The notes: generated by a model not told the origin, from the letters alone. A stretch of DNA of 5,699 bases from Candidatus Zixiibacteriota bacterium (GCA_022563625.1 JADFNA010000135.1:1-5699); one strand, 5' to 3'. Shown: positions 1-5,143, counted from the stretch's first letter. Translations and numbers: made by a program.

Positions 1-46
1 TGCGCCGCCCGCCATAATCTATACCCATGAAAATATGTTCTGCCAT
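1..46 (-). CDS. ruvX: N-terminus of a RuvX/YqgF-like Holliday junction resolvase (partial, runs off left edge)
   Basis: Only 15 codons are in the window: MAEHIFMGIDYGGRR, read leftward from an ATG at 46 and still open at base 1. The hydrophobic strand followed by G-I-D-Y-G-x-x-R matches the opening of the RuvX/YqgF family (RNase H fold), where this Asp is the first acidic active-site residue. Family members act as putative Holliday junction resolvases or in pre-16S rRNA maturation. The frame has a stop at 74-76 and no other ATG, GTG or TTG start between it and 46; the internal ATG at 28 would remove the first beta strand. A candidate promoter (87-115) points into it. No close Shine-Dalgarno is visible. 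Another actin-like or RNase H-fold protein remains possible because so little is visible. Confidence 0.5.
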   Translation of the reverse strand, partial: MAEHIFMGIDYGGRR

Positions 47-56
47 GATTTCTGAC

Positions 57-71
57 GCGGAATCATTCCGC
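57..71. promoter_or_regulatory. 15-bp perfect palindrome, possible operator
   Basis: GCGGAAT (57-63), one central C, then ATTCCGC (65-71) form a perfect inverted repeat with 7-bp arms. It lies between the predicted start of transcription and the ATG of the minus-strand ruvX-like gene, where a repressor site would act. A one-base loop is unfavourable for an RNA hairpin, so a DNA-binding site is the more natural reading. Dyads of this size also arise by chance in several kilobases. Confidence 0.2.
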
Positions 72-86
72 CCTCACTCCCTGGCA

Positions 87-115
87 AATCTATCGGGCCT
101 GACGCTTCGAGTCAA
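87..115 (-). promoter_or_regulatory. Candidate sigma-70-type promoter for the minus-strand ruvX-like gene
   Basis: On the minus strand, TTGACT (115-110, five of six to the -35 consensus) is followed after exactly 17 bp by TAGATT (92-87, four of six to the -10 consensus). Transcription would begin near 80 and give a leader of about 35 nt before the ATG at 46. This is inferred from consensus matching only. Confidence 0.3.
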
Positions 116-120
116 TTTGA

Positions 121-149
121 TTGAATCGTTTCGGCTACTATCGTATGTG
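121..149 (+). promoter_or_regulatory. Weak candidate promoter for the rml cluster
   Basis: TTGAAT (121-126) and TATGTG (144-149) are 17 bp apart on the plus strand. The match is mediocre (four and three of six), and the leader to the epimerase start would be about 160 nt. It sits back to back with the minus-strand candidate, the two -35 boxes being five bases apart. The rest of the 273-bp gene-free stretch (47-319) shows only small hairpins, such as GCGCT-aatg-AGCGC at 238-251 and GTGGA-aaa-TCCAC at 150-162, and no convincing small gene. Confidence 0.2.
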
Positions 150-285
150 GTGGAAAATCCACAATGCTTTGGCAGATTCCGATCCGGTAAGTGAACTTGG
201 CGCCCCATAGTCAATTACCTATCTTGTACCCTCAGTGGCGCTAATGAGCGCTCCCCGGAGAATAGTCAGACCGAAACCCCGCAGA

Positions 286-306
286 CGGACAGCTTCAGAG
301 CGTCCG
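286..306 (+). promoter_or_regulatory. Leader hairpin just upstream of the epimerase start
   Basis: CGGAC (286-290), a bulged A, GCT (292-294), loop TCAG, AGC (299-301) and GTCCG (302-306) can fold into an 8-bp stem with one bulge, ending 13 nt before the ATG at 320. No T-run follows, so it is not an intrinsic terminator. The start has no Shine-Dalgarno of its own, so the structure could influence initiation, but nothing in the sequence proves this. Confidence 0.2.
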
Positions 307-319
307 GGCGGCCCCAACG

Positions 320-775
320 ATGATAGACGGTGTCAGAGTAAAAAAACTGAAGGTCATCCCCGACGAACGCGGGAAATTGATGGAGATTCTGCGCGCTGAT
401 GATGATTTGTTCACAAAGTTCGGGCAGGTGTATATCACCAGCGTTCATCCCGGCGTGGTAAAGGCCTGGCACTGCCATCAGAAACAGATTGACCACTTTA
501 CCTGTATCAGCGGCAACATCAAACTCGTTTTGGCCGATCTGCGCCCTGGCTCGGCTACCGAAAGACAAACTCAGGAATTTTTCATCGGTGAGGATAATCC
601 GCAGCTGGTGCAAATTCCGGCCGGGGTCCATCATGGGATCAAATGTATCGGTGACAGGACAGCTCTCGCGCTGAATGTTCCGAATGAAACTTACGACCAT
701 GTCAACCCCGATGAACAACGCCTGCCATTTGACACTGAATTGATCGACTATGATTGGGAAATCAGGCACGGATGA
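320..775 (+). CDS. rmlC: Short RmlC-type cupin, dTDP-4-dehydrorhamnose 3,5-epimerase family
   Basis: A 151-residue cytosolic cupin expected to epimerise a dTDP-4-keto-6-deoxyhexose, made by RmlB, before reduction by RmlD. The N-terminus has the family's D-E-R-G-x-L-x-E-I-L block (residues 15-24). The cupin core carries W50-H51-C52-H53, followed by D58-H59 and G65-N66, then the second half I99-P100-A101-G102-V103-H104-H105-G106. The C-terminus holds N122-E123-T124-Y125 and D131-E132. Classical RmlC is about 180 residues with an R-G-L-H-Y-Q motif around the catalytic His; here that segment reads K-A-W-H-C-H, placing the protein in the shorter branch of the family, so 3,5- versus 3-only epimerisation is uncertain. 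The ATG at 320 gives the usual M-I-D-G-V opening but lacks a Shine-Dalgarno. Its stop overlaps the rmlB start by four bases (ATGA), implying translational coupling. Confidence 0.85.
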   Translation: MIDGVRVKKLKVIPDERGKLMEILRADDDLFTKFGQVYITSVHPGVVKAWHCHQKQIDHFTCISGNIKLVLADLRPGSATERQTQEFFIGEDNPQLVQIPAGVHHGIKCIGDRTALALNVPNETYDHVNPDEQRLPFDTELIDYDWEIRHG

Positions 776-1806
776 ATGAACCCCACTACACTCCCCGAAA
801 GGGAATTCTGGTAACAGGCGCCGCCGGATTCATCGGCTCGACATTCCTGCCGATTGTTCGTGCGAAATTTCCCGATGTCCCGCTGTATGCGCTCGATGCG
901 CTTACCTACGCCGGACTTGAAAGCAATCTGCGCGAGTTGAAACAAAAACTGGCCGGCGAGAATGCACATATATCTTTTCATCAGATTGACATCACTGATT
1001 CAACAGCGCTTGCGGAGTTTTTTGAACGCCCTGAAATAGACACGGTCGTAAACTTTGCGGCCGAAACACATGTTGACCGCTCGCTGTCCCGCCCGGATGT
1101 TTTCTTTCATACGAACCTGATCGGCGCGGTTTGCCTGCTCAAATGCGCCCGCGAGGCCGGGGTCAGCAGATTCATACAGATTTCCACTGACGAAGTCTAT
1201 GGATCAACTCCCGAAGGAGAAGAGTTTGACGAAACCGCGCCGCTGAACCCCAGTTCTCCCTATGCCGCCAGTAAAGCGGCGGCGGATTTGGCGGTTTTGT
1301 CATATGTCAACTCATATGACTTCCCTGCCCTGATTGTGCGCGGATGTAACAATTACGGCCCGCGCCAGTACCCGGAAAAACTCATTCCGTTTTTCGTCTG
1401 CCGCGCGCTGGAAGGAAAACCGCTGCCGCTGTATGGTGACGGTTTGCATGAGCGCGACTGGATTCACGCGCGCGACTTTTCGGCGGCCGTAGCTCTCTCA
1501 TTGGAGTACGGCGCTGATGGTGAAATTTACAATGTCTCCGGAGCAAACCGAAAAACAAACGTTGAGATAACCCGGAGACTAATTGAATTAACCGGCGCCA
1601 CTGGAATCGACATCGAATACGTAGCCGACCGGCCCGGACATGACCGGCGCTACCGGATAAACTGCGAAAAGATAAGCGCCCTCGGATTTTCACCCCGGGT
1701 TGATTTTCGCTCCGGGCTAAAGGAAACAGTCGACTGGTATGTTGAACATCGCGAGCGGTTGAAACTGCTGCCGGAATGGGAGCGGCCGCTGTCCGGTCCA
1801 AACTGA
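772..1806 (+). CDS. rmlB: dTDP-glucose 4,6-dehydratase
   Basis: Converts dTDP-D-glucose to dTDP-4-keto-6-deoxy-D-glucose with bound NAD+; an extended short-chain dehydrogenase/reductase acting in the cytosol. From the ATG at 772 it has 344 residues, a normal length. Visible motifs in order: the Rossmann T-G-A-A-G-F-I-G (15-22), L-D-A-L-T-Y-A-G (41-48), A-A-E-T-H-V-D-R-S (96-104), the dehydration pair D140-E141 in S-T-D-E-V-Y-G, the catalytic Y164-x3-K168 in P-Y-A-A-S-K, N-N-Y-G-P-R-Q (193-199), R-D-W-I-H (228-232) and R-P-G-H-D-R-R-Y (287-294). All key residues are intact. The ATG at 772 overlaps the epimerase stop as ATGA and is preferred over an in-frame TTG at 754, which would add six residues not typical of the family. 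The gene sits centrally in the rml cluster. Four of its 60-base rows (1021-1200, 1381-1440) average about 55% G+C. Confidence 0.96.
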   Translation: MNEPHYTPRKGILVTGAAGFIGSTFLPIVRAKFPDVPLYALDALTYAGLESNLRELKQKLAGENAHISFHQIDITDSTALAEFFERPEIDTVVNFAAETHVDRSLSRPDVFFHTNLIGAVCLLKCAREAGVSRFIQISTDEVYGSTPEGEEFDETAPLNPSSPYAASKAAADLAVLSYVNSYDFPALIVRGCNNYGPRQYPEKLIPFFVCRALEGKPLPLYGDGLHERDWIHARDFSAAVALSLEYGADGEIYNVSGANRKTNVEITRRLIELTGATGIDIEYVADRPGHDRRYRINCEKISALGFSPRVDFRSGLKETVDWYVEHRERLKLLPEWERPLSGPN

Positions 1807-1820
1807 GCACCCGCTATAAC

Positions 1821-2726
1821 ATGAAATTTCCCGGAACAATTCTGCTGACCGGCGCCGGAGGAATGCTCGGTGTGCGGCTTTTGCCGCATCTGAAAAAAGC
1901 ATTCAAAAAGTCGCGCATATTTTCTGTCTTCCACGGCGCCGGGTCTCAGGTGTTTGAGACAACAGCGGTTGGCGATCTTACCGACAAAGATTTTCTTGAG
2001 CATGTCATCAATGCATCACAGCCGGATTTAATTATCAATCTCGCGGCGCTGACAGATGTTGAACGCTGTGAGAATGAACCTGAATTGGCCCGTCGTGTGA
2101 ATGCGGGGATTCCACAAGCCCTGGCCGCACAGGCGCCGGATGCGAAGCTTATTCAATTGTCTTCGGACTATGTTTTCGACGGCAAAAGTGGATCGTATAT
2201 TCCAGATTCACTCCCGGCGCCATTGTCTGTCTATGGCAAAACAAAACTCGAATCAGAATCAATGACATTGCAAAATAGTCGAAACCTGGTGGTGCGCGCC
2301 TCGGGTACATTTGACTGGCTCACAACCGGGAATCTATTCAGCTACTTTGCCGCTCGTCTTGATGAAAAACTAAAAGTGAGAGCGCTATCCGACTCATTTT
2401 ACACCCCAATCTGGGCTGATGATTTAGCGCGCGGAATTGTCGGTCTGTTGAAACAAGAAACCGCCGGTCTGATTCATTATGCCGGTCCAGAGCGCATGTC
2501 ACGCTATTATTTCGCATTGGTCATTGCTGATGAATTTGGATTTGATAAAACGCTGATTGAAAGGGCGAATCAAAAAGATTTCAACTGGAAAGCCCGCCGT
2601 CCGGCCGATTCAAGCCTGAATAGCGCCGAGGGATACAAGCAAGCTAAAGTCACACCGCATACGCTGGCCGAAGCGCTTGCAATCATGCGCGAACAAATGG
2701 AAGCGCCGGTTAGTGAGATTACGTAA
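1821..2726 (+). CDS. rmlD: RmlD-type dTDP-4-dehydrorhamnose reductase
   Basis: Expected to reduce dTDP-4-dehydro-L-rhamnose to dTDP-L-rhamnose with NAD(P)H, the last step of the pathway. From the ATG at 1821 it has 301 residues, the usual size. Visible are the nucleotide-binding T-G-A-G-G-M-L-G (10-17), L-I-I-N-L-A-A-L-T-D-V-E-R-C-E (70-84), S-S-D-Y-V-F-D-G (114-121), the catalytic Y138-G-K-T-K142 and the C-terminal R-R-P-A-D-S-S-L-N (259-267), which corresponds to the substrate-side R-P-x-x-S-x-L of RmlD. An in-frame ATG at 1776 would overlap rmlB by 31 bp and add 15 residues before the beta strand; 1821, 14 bp after the rmlB stop, fits better. No clear Shine-Dalgarno precedes either. A related 4-ketoreductase making another dTDP-deoxysugar cannot be excluded from sequence alone. 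Confidence 0.85.
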   Translation: MKFPGTILLTGAGGMLGVRLLPHLKKAFKKSRIFSVFHGAGSQVFETTAVGDLTDKDFLEHVINASQPDLIINLAALTDVERCENEPELARRVNAGIPQALAAQAPDAKLIQLSSDYVFDGKSGSYIPDSLPAPLSVYGKTKLESESMTLQNSRNLVVRASGTFDWLTTGNLFSYFAARLDEKLKVRALSDSFYTPIWADDLARGIVGLLKQETAGLIHYAGPERMSRYYFALVIADEFGFDKTLIERANQKDFNWKARRPADSSLNSAEGYKQAKVTPHTLAEALAIMREQMEAPVSEIT

Positions 2727-2730
2727 TAAG

Positions 2731-2762
2731 ACGCAACGCTTCATTGCGTTCAAATGCGTTCA
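2731..2762 (+). repeat. Short inverted and direct repeats (TGCGTTCA twice, ACGCAA/TTGCGT)
   Basis: TGCGTTCA occurs at 2745-2752 and again at 2755-2762, exactly one 10-bp helical turn apart. The first copy overlaps the right arm of an inverted repeat, ACGCAA (2731-2736) with TTGCGT (2744-2749). The block starts five bases after the rmlD stop and overlaps the candidate promoter. Two same-face half sites ten bases apart are typical of a protein-binding site; the hairpin has no following T-run and is not a convincing terminator for the rml operon. Confidence 0.35.
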
Positions 2763-2768
2763 TATAAA
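2740..2768 (+). promoter_or_regulatory. Candidate promoter for the secreted orphan protein
   Basis: TATAAA (2763-2768, five of six to -10) lies 17 bp after TTCATT (2740-2745, a poor -35). Transcription would begin near 2775, just before the hairpin at 2779-2797, so the mRNA would carry that hairpin at its 5' end. The weak -35 combined with repeated words in the spacer suggests regulation by a bound protein. This is inference from consensus matching. Confidence 0.3.
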
Positions 2769-2778
2769 TCCAAAGAGA

Positions 2779-2803
2779 CAGAACCGCATGGGTTCTGCCC
2801 TAC
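2779..2803 (-). repeat. GTAG-type palindromic element (REP-like), copy 1
   Basis: Read on the minus strand it is GTAGGG followed by CAGAACC, loop CATGC and GGTTCTG, a perfect 7-bp stem. Three further G-U, G-C and G-U pairs extend it only on the minus strand; the plus strand would have A-C mismatches there, so the element is oriented. Copy 2 at 3770-3792 has the same GTAGGG foot and the same architecture but a different stem sequence. A GTAG foot before a hairpin is the hallmark of REP elements mobilised by RAYT (TnpA-REP) enzymes. No such enzyme gene is in the window, so the family assignment is inference. Confidence 0.5.
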
Positions 2804-2817
2804 GATACGCCAACAAA

Positions 2818-2825
2818 AGAGGAGG
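2818..2825 (+). promoter_or_regulatory. Strong Shine-Dalgarno that sets the GTG start at 2836
   Basis: AGAGGAGG ends ten bases before GTG at 2836 and is the only near-perfect Shine-Dalgarno in front of any gene here. It decides the start of the secreted orphan protein, because the open frame itself extends upstream to 2677 inside rmlD, and translation from 2836 begins directly with a signal peptide. Confidence 0.7.
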
Positions 2826-2835
2826 AAACGGAAAA

Positions 2836-3693
2836 GTGAAAAGACTGAGTGTAGTGGCCCTATTCGTACTTGCCGGATTAGCTTCGGCCCAGGACCAAGG
2901 ACAGTTAGATTCAATCGCGCTTGATCACCTCTTGGACGTGAACTACACTGAGTATGCGGATCATATTGTTATGCTCAACGATGTTCTCGGCTACGCAGAA
3001 GGTGAAGGCCACACGGCTTTATCAAAAGAAGAGTTTTCGCAGAGTCTACGGTATCGCGGAACCATTCCTACAGTATTTAGGGGCATTGAGTTATATCGAT
3101 ATGAATTGTACGGAGACATTGTCGGTGGAGATGACATCGTAGCAGTAACGCATGACTCGTCTTGGATCTTTCTTGGGCAGAACGACTTTTTCAAGGAACC
3201 TCTTTCCGCGAGATTGCGTGAGACTATCAGCAAAATGAACAATATTCTGGACAAGTGCACGAATTCGATATTTGGACCAGCTGAATTGATCTATATATGT
3301 AATCAAGTTGTCGAGTTCGCCAGCGCTGGAGAAGTCCTCAACGACTGGCTTGATGTACATGCGCAGATCACCGGTGGGCAACCAGAGCAAGAGTACATTG
3401 ATGAGGAAGATCAACCCTTTGTACAAGATTCAGCATACGTGATAGAACATCGGGAATTCGTAAGGATACAGTGGGACAAATTCCGTAAACTCAAGGAGGC
3501 CGTTTCTGCCGACGTTAAGGCGTCGATTCAACCTCCCTACCATCGAGGAAATGGAACGACTCAACGTATTGTGATCTATACCATGGTGGACGCTGACGTA
3601 TTCAGACACACGTTCTTGTATGAAAACAGAACTCTGTCGATCCGCTCGTCAGATTCTCTTGGACATTATAATCCACGTCATATTTTCAAGTAA
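2836..3693 (+). CDS. Secreted hypothetical protein of unknown family
   Basis: A 285-residue protein that I do not recognise. From GTG 2836 it opens with K-R, a hydrophobic stretch (residues 4-15) and A-S-A before Q19, a clear Sec signal peptide with cleavage expected after A18; there is no lipobox cysteine and no further membrane segment. The mature part is acidic to mid-length (D/E-rich near 184-192), has only two cysteines (C141 and C155), which could form a disulfide in the periplasm, and ends in a beta-rich segment (244-285). No catalytic motif is apparent. Hand count of 2881-3600 gives 335 G+C of 720 (about 46.5%), below the roughly 55% sampled in rmlB. Unlike its neighbours it has a strong Shine-Dalgarno, and like-oriented hairpin repeats flank it. 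It faces the minus-strand operon convergently with 130 bp between stops. It may be an acquired or lineage-specific gene; no function is proposed. Confidence 0.8.
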   Translation: MKRLSVVALFVLAGLASAQDQGQLDSIALDHLLDVNYTEYADHIVMLNDVLGYAEGEGHTALSKEEFSQSLRYRGTIPTVFRGIELYRYELYGDIVGGDDIVAVTHDSSWIFLGQNDFFKEPLSARLRETISKMNNILDKCTNSIFGPAELIYICNQVVEFASAGEVLNDWLDVHAQITGGQPEQEYIDEEDQPFVQDSAYVIEHREFVRIQWDKFRKLKEAVSADVKASIQPPYHRGNGTTQRIVIYTMVDADVFRHTFLYENRTLSIRSSDSLGHYNPRHIFK

Positions 3694-3760
3694 CATGAAA
3701 TGCTAGCGGTTTTTTCGTTTTGCTAGGTCTTGATTGTTGCGCCGCCTGACTTACCCGAGC

Positions 3761-3787
3761 AAAAAAAAAGGCGTCGCAAGCGACGCC
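3761..3787 (-). terminator. Intrinsic terminator of the rarA - secreted protein operon
   Basis: On the minus strand GGCGTCGC (3787-3780), TT, GCGACGCC (3777-3770) form an 8-bp all-perfect palindrome (realistically a 7-bp stem with a 4-nt loop), followed directly by nine T (3769-3761). It begins 36 bases after the stop at 3824-3826. This is a canonical Rho-independent terminator. In the plus direction the hairpin is followed by CCTAC, not T, so it would not serve the convergent gene equally well. Confidence 0.88.
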
Positions 3788-3792
3788 CCTAC
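3770..3792 (-). repeat. GTAG-type palindromic element (REP-like), copy 2
   Basis: On the minus strand GTAGG precedes the palindrome GGCGTCGC-TT-GCGACGCC. The foot GTAGGG and the 7-bp stem with a 4-5 nt loop repeat the design of copy 1 (2779-2803), while the stem bases differ but pair perfectly, as expected of families maintained for structure. Here the element doubles as the stem of the terminator. The two copies lie on either side of the secreted orphan gene in the same orientation. Confidence 0.5.
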
Positions 3793-3823
3793 AAGTTCAT
3801 AATCTCCGGTTTAGCACAGCCGA

Positions 3824-5143
3824 CTACGTCTTGCGTTCTTTTTTCTTGGCGGCGGGGAAAAGTACGTTGTTCAATATCAGGCGGTAGCCGGGAGAGTTTT
3901 TGTGATGTTCCAGTTCGGTTTTGGGGTCGCCGACCATGTGACGGTAATCCTCGGGGTCGTGTCCGCCGAGAAAGGTGAATGTTCCGCGGCCAAGATTGCC
4001 GTGCAGATAACGCGCCTCGGGATACGCGCCTGGCTCGCCCAGGACAGTCACATGCTTTTTGATAACATCCTTGAAAAACGCAGTAGCCTGACCCATGAAA
4101 CCGTCCACGACTGTCACATGATTTTGCACTAGCATAGTCGGCACCGGATCCAGTTTGGCGGAAAAATTGAACAGGTAAAACAAGTCCTTGCGCTGGTCCT
4201 TGATAGTATTCCCCCGCTCCGGATACGAATCGATATTGCTGTGCTGGTAGACCAATGCGTTTAGTTCCGGGACAAAGTTTTCAAAAGCGAATGTGCCGCC
4301 GAATTCCAGCCGATCGAGCGCATCAGGGTCCACCGGGTCGCCGTCAAACTGGCGCGGAACAATGTCTGTCCCCAGAGAGGCCAGCGCTATGTCAATCGTC
4401 TCCGGCGCCGAACACATGGCGAACATAAACCCGCCGCGCACAACATACTCGCGTATTTCAAATGCAACCGCCGCTTTCATGCGTGAAACTTTTGAATAAC
4501 CCGCCTTGCGCGCCATATCGACATTGTTCTGTACGTCCAGCTGATACCAGAGCTGATTGCGATACGCGGCATAAAACTTTCCGTACTGGCCGGTGAAATC
4601 TTCATGATGCAGATGCAGCCAGTCGTATTCTTCGAGCCTGCCGGTCAGGACCTCTTCGTCCCAGATACTCTCGTATTCAATTTCGGCGTAATTCAGCGCC
4701 AGAGTCACTGCGTCATCCCACGGCTGATGTGACGGCGGCGAATAAACAGCAATTTTCGGCGCCTTTTCCAATTGTACTTTTTCCATGTTTTCAACTTCAA
4801 TAATGCGGTATATGTCAGCGGCCTCAGCCGAAGTGATCTCCTGATATGAGACGCCGCGTGATAACAACCGGTCTTCCAGTCCCTGATACTTTGACGATAA
4901 AAACGACCCGCCGCGATAGTTCAGCAGCCATTCCAGCGTCCCGCCTTCCTGTAGCAGCCAGAAAGCTACACCGTAGGCTTTCAGATGGTCCGACTGGGCG
5001 CCGTCCATCGGTATCAAAATCCGCTGGGCGTGAGATTGTCCGGGAGACAGGGCGAGCAAAGCAATTATCAGGGCCCAATAGAATGTTTTCGCAGAGAGGT
5101 GTTTCATCACAGTCTTAAACGGCCCGGCGGCCTGAAAGTTCAT
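3824..5143 (-). CDS. Secreted protein of the 'asparagine synthetase B-like' family, probable class I amidotransferase-type fold
   Basis: A 439-residue exported protein. A hydrophobic segment (22-33) ends in S-H-A before Q40, a Sec signal peptide. I recall homologues of about 420 residues in Bacteroidetes and candidate phyla, often labelled asparagine synthetase B, sharing I-L-I-P-M-D, D-H-L-K-A-Y-G, L-N-Y-R-G-G-S-F, Q-P-W-D-D-A-V-T-L-A-L and Y-D-W-L-H-L-H-H-E-D-F-T-G-Q-Y-G-K-F. It does not look like AsnB: there is no N-terminal Cys2 nucleophile and no S-G-G-x-D-S ATP-binding loop. Instead G237-G238-F-M-F-A-M-C244-S resembles the nucleophile elbow of class I glutamine amidotransferase or ThuA-like folds, with H179-H180-E181-D182 and G393-G394-H395-D396 as further conserved-looking polar sites. 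C244 is the only cysteine. Start at 5143 overlaps the rarA stop by ATGA; an in-frame ATG at 5107 would give a more ordinary signal peptide. Role unknown. Confidence 0.88.
   Translation of the reverse strand: MNFQAAGPFKTVMKHLSAKTFYWALIIALLALSPGQSHAQRILIPMDGAQSDHLKAYGVAFWLLQEGGTLEWLLNYRGGSFLSSKYQGLEDRLLSRGVSYQEITSAEAADIYRIIEVENMEKVQLEKAPKIAVYSPPSHQPWDDAVTLALNYAEIEYESIWDEEVLTGRLEEYDWLHLHHEDFTGQYGKFYAAYRNQLWYQLDVQNNVDMARKAGYSKVSRMKAAVAFEIREYVVRGGFMFAMCSAPETIDIALASLGTDIVPRQFDGDPVDPDALDRLEFGGTFAFENFVPELNALVYQHSNIDSYPERGNTIKDQRKDLFYLFNFSAKLDPVPTMLVQNHVTVVDGFMGQATAFFKDVIKKHVTVLGEPGAYPEARYLHGNLGRGTFTFLGGHDPEDYRHMVGDPKTELEHHKNSPGYRLILNNVLFPAAKKKERKT

Noticed and set aside
2..55. Plus-strand open tail at the left edge as the end of an upstream gene
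   Set aside because: Seventeen codons without recognisable content, whereas the opposite strand reads a RuvX-like N-terminus with an upstream promoter match.
266..769. Open minus-strand frame of 167 codons antisense to the epimerase gene
   Set aside because: It is the complement of a well-supported cupin gene; the translation shows no family motifs.
754..771. TTG at 754 as the start of rmlB
   Set aside because: It adds six atypical residues; ATG at 772 forms a normal ATGA overlap and gives the family length.
1382..1810. Open minus-strand frame inside rmlB
   Set aside because: Arginine-rich shadow translation opposite an intact rmlB with all catalytic motifs.
2677..2835. Upstream extension of the orphan gene to an ATG inside rmlD
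   Set aside because: It would translate through repeats and a ribosome binding site as basic, low-complexity residues; GTG 2836 follows AGAGGAGG and opens a signal peptide.
3703..3726. CTAGC...GCTAG inverted repeat around T6 and T4 runs as a terminator for the orphan gene
   Set aside because: Only five pairs around a 14-base T-rich loop, with no T-run after the right arm; too weak to call.
3730..3978. Plus-strand frame of 82 codons between and into the convergent gene
   Set aside because: It runs through the terminator hairpin and opposite the secreted protein gene, has no supporting start site and encodes basic low-complexity residues.
4846..5118. Plus-strand frame of 90 codons opposite the secreted protein gene
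   Set aside because: Shadow of the real minus-strand gene; Arg/Ser-rich with no motif.
3824..5143. Literal asparagine synthetase function
   Set aside because: No Cys2, no ATP-pyrophosphatase S-G-G-x-D-S loop, and a signal peptide exporting the protein from the cytosol.
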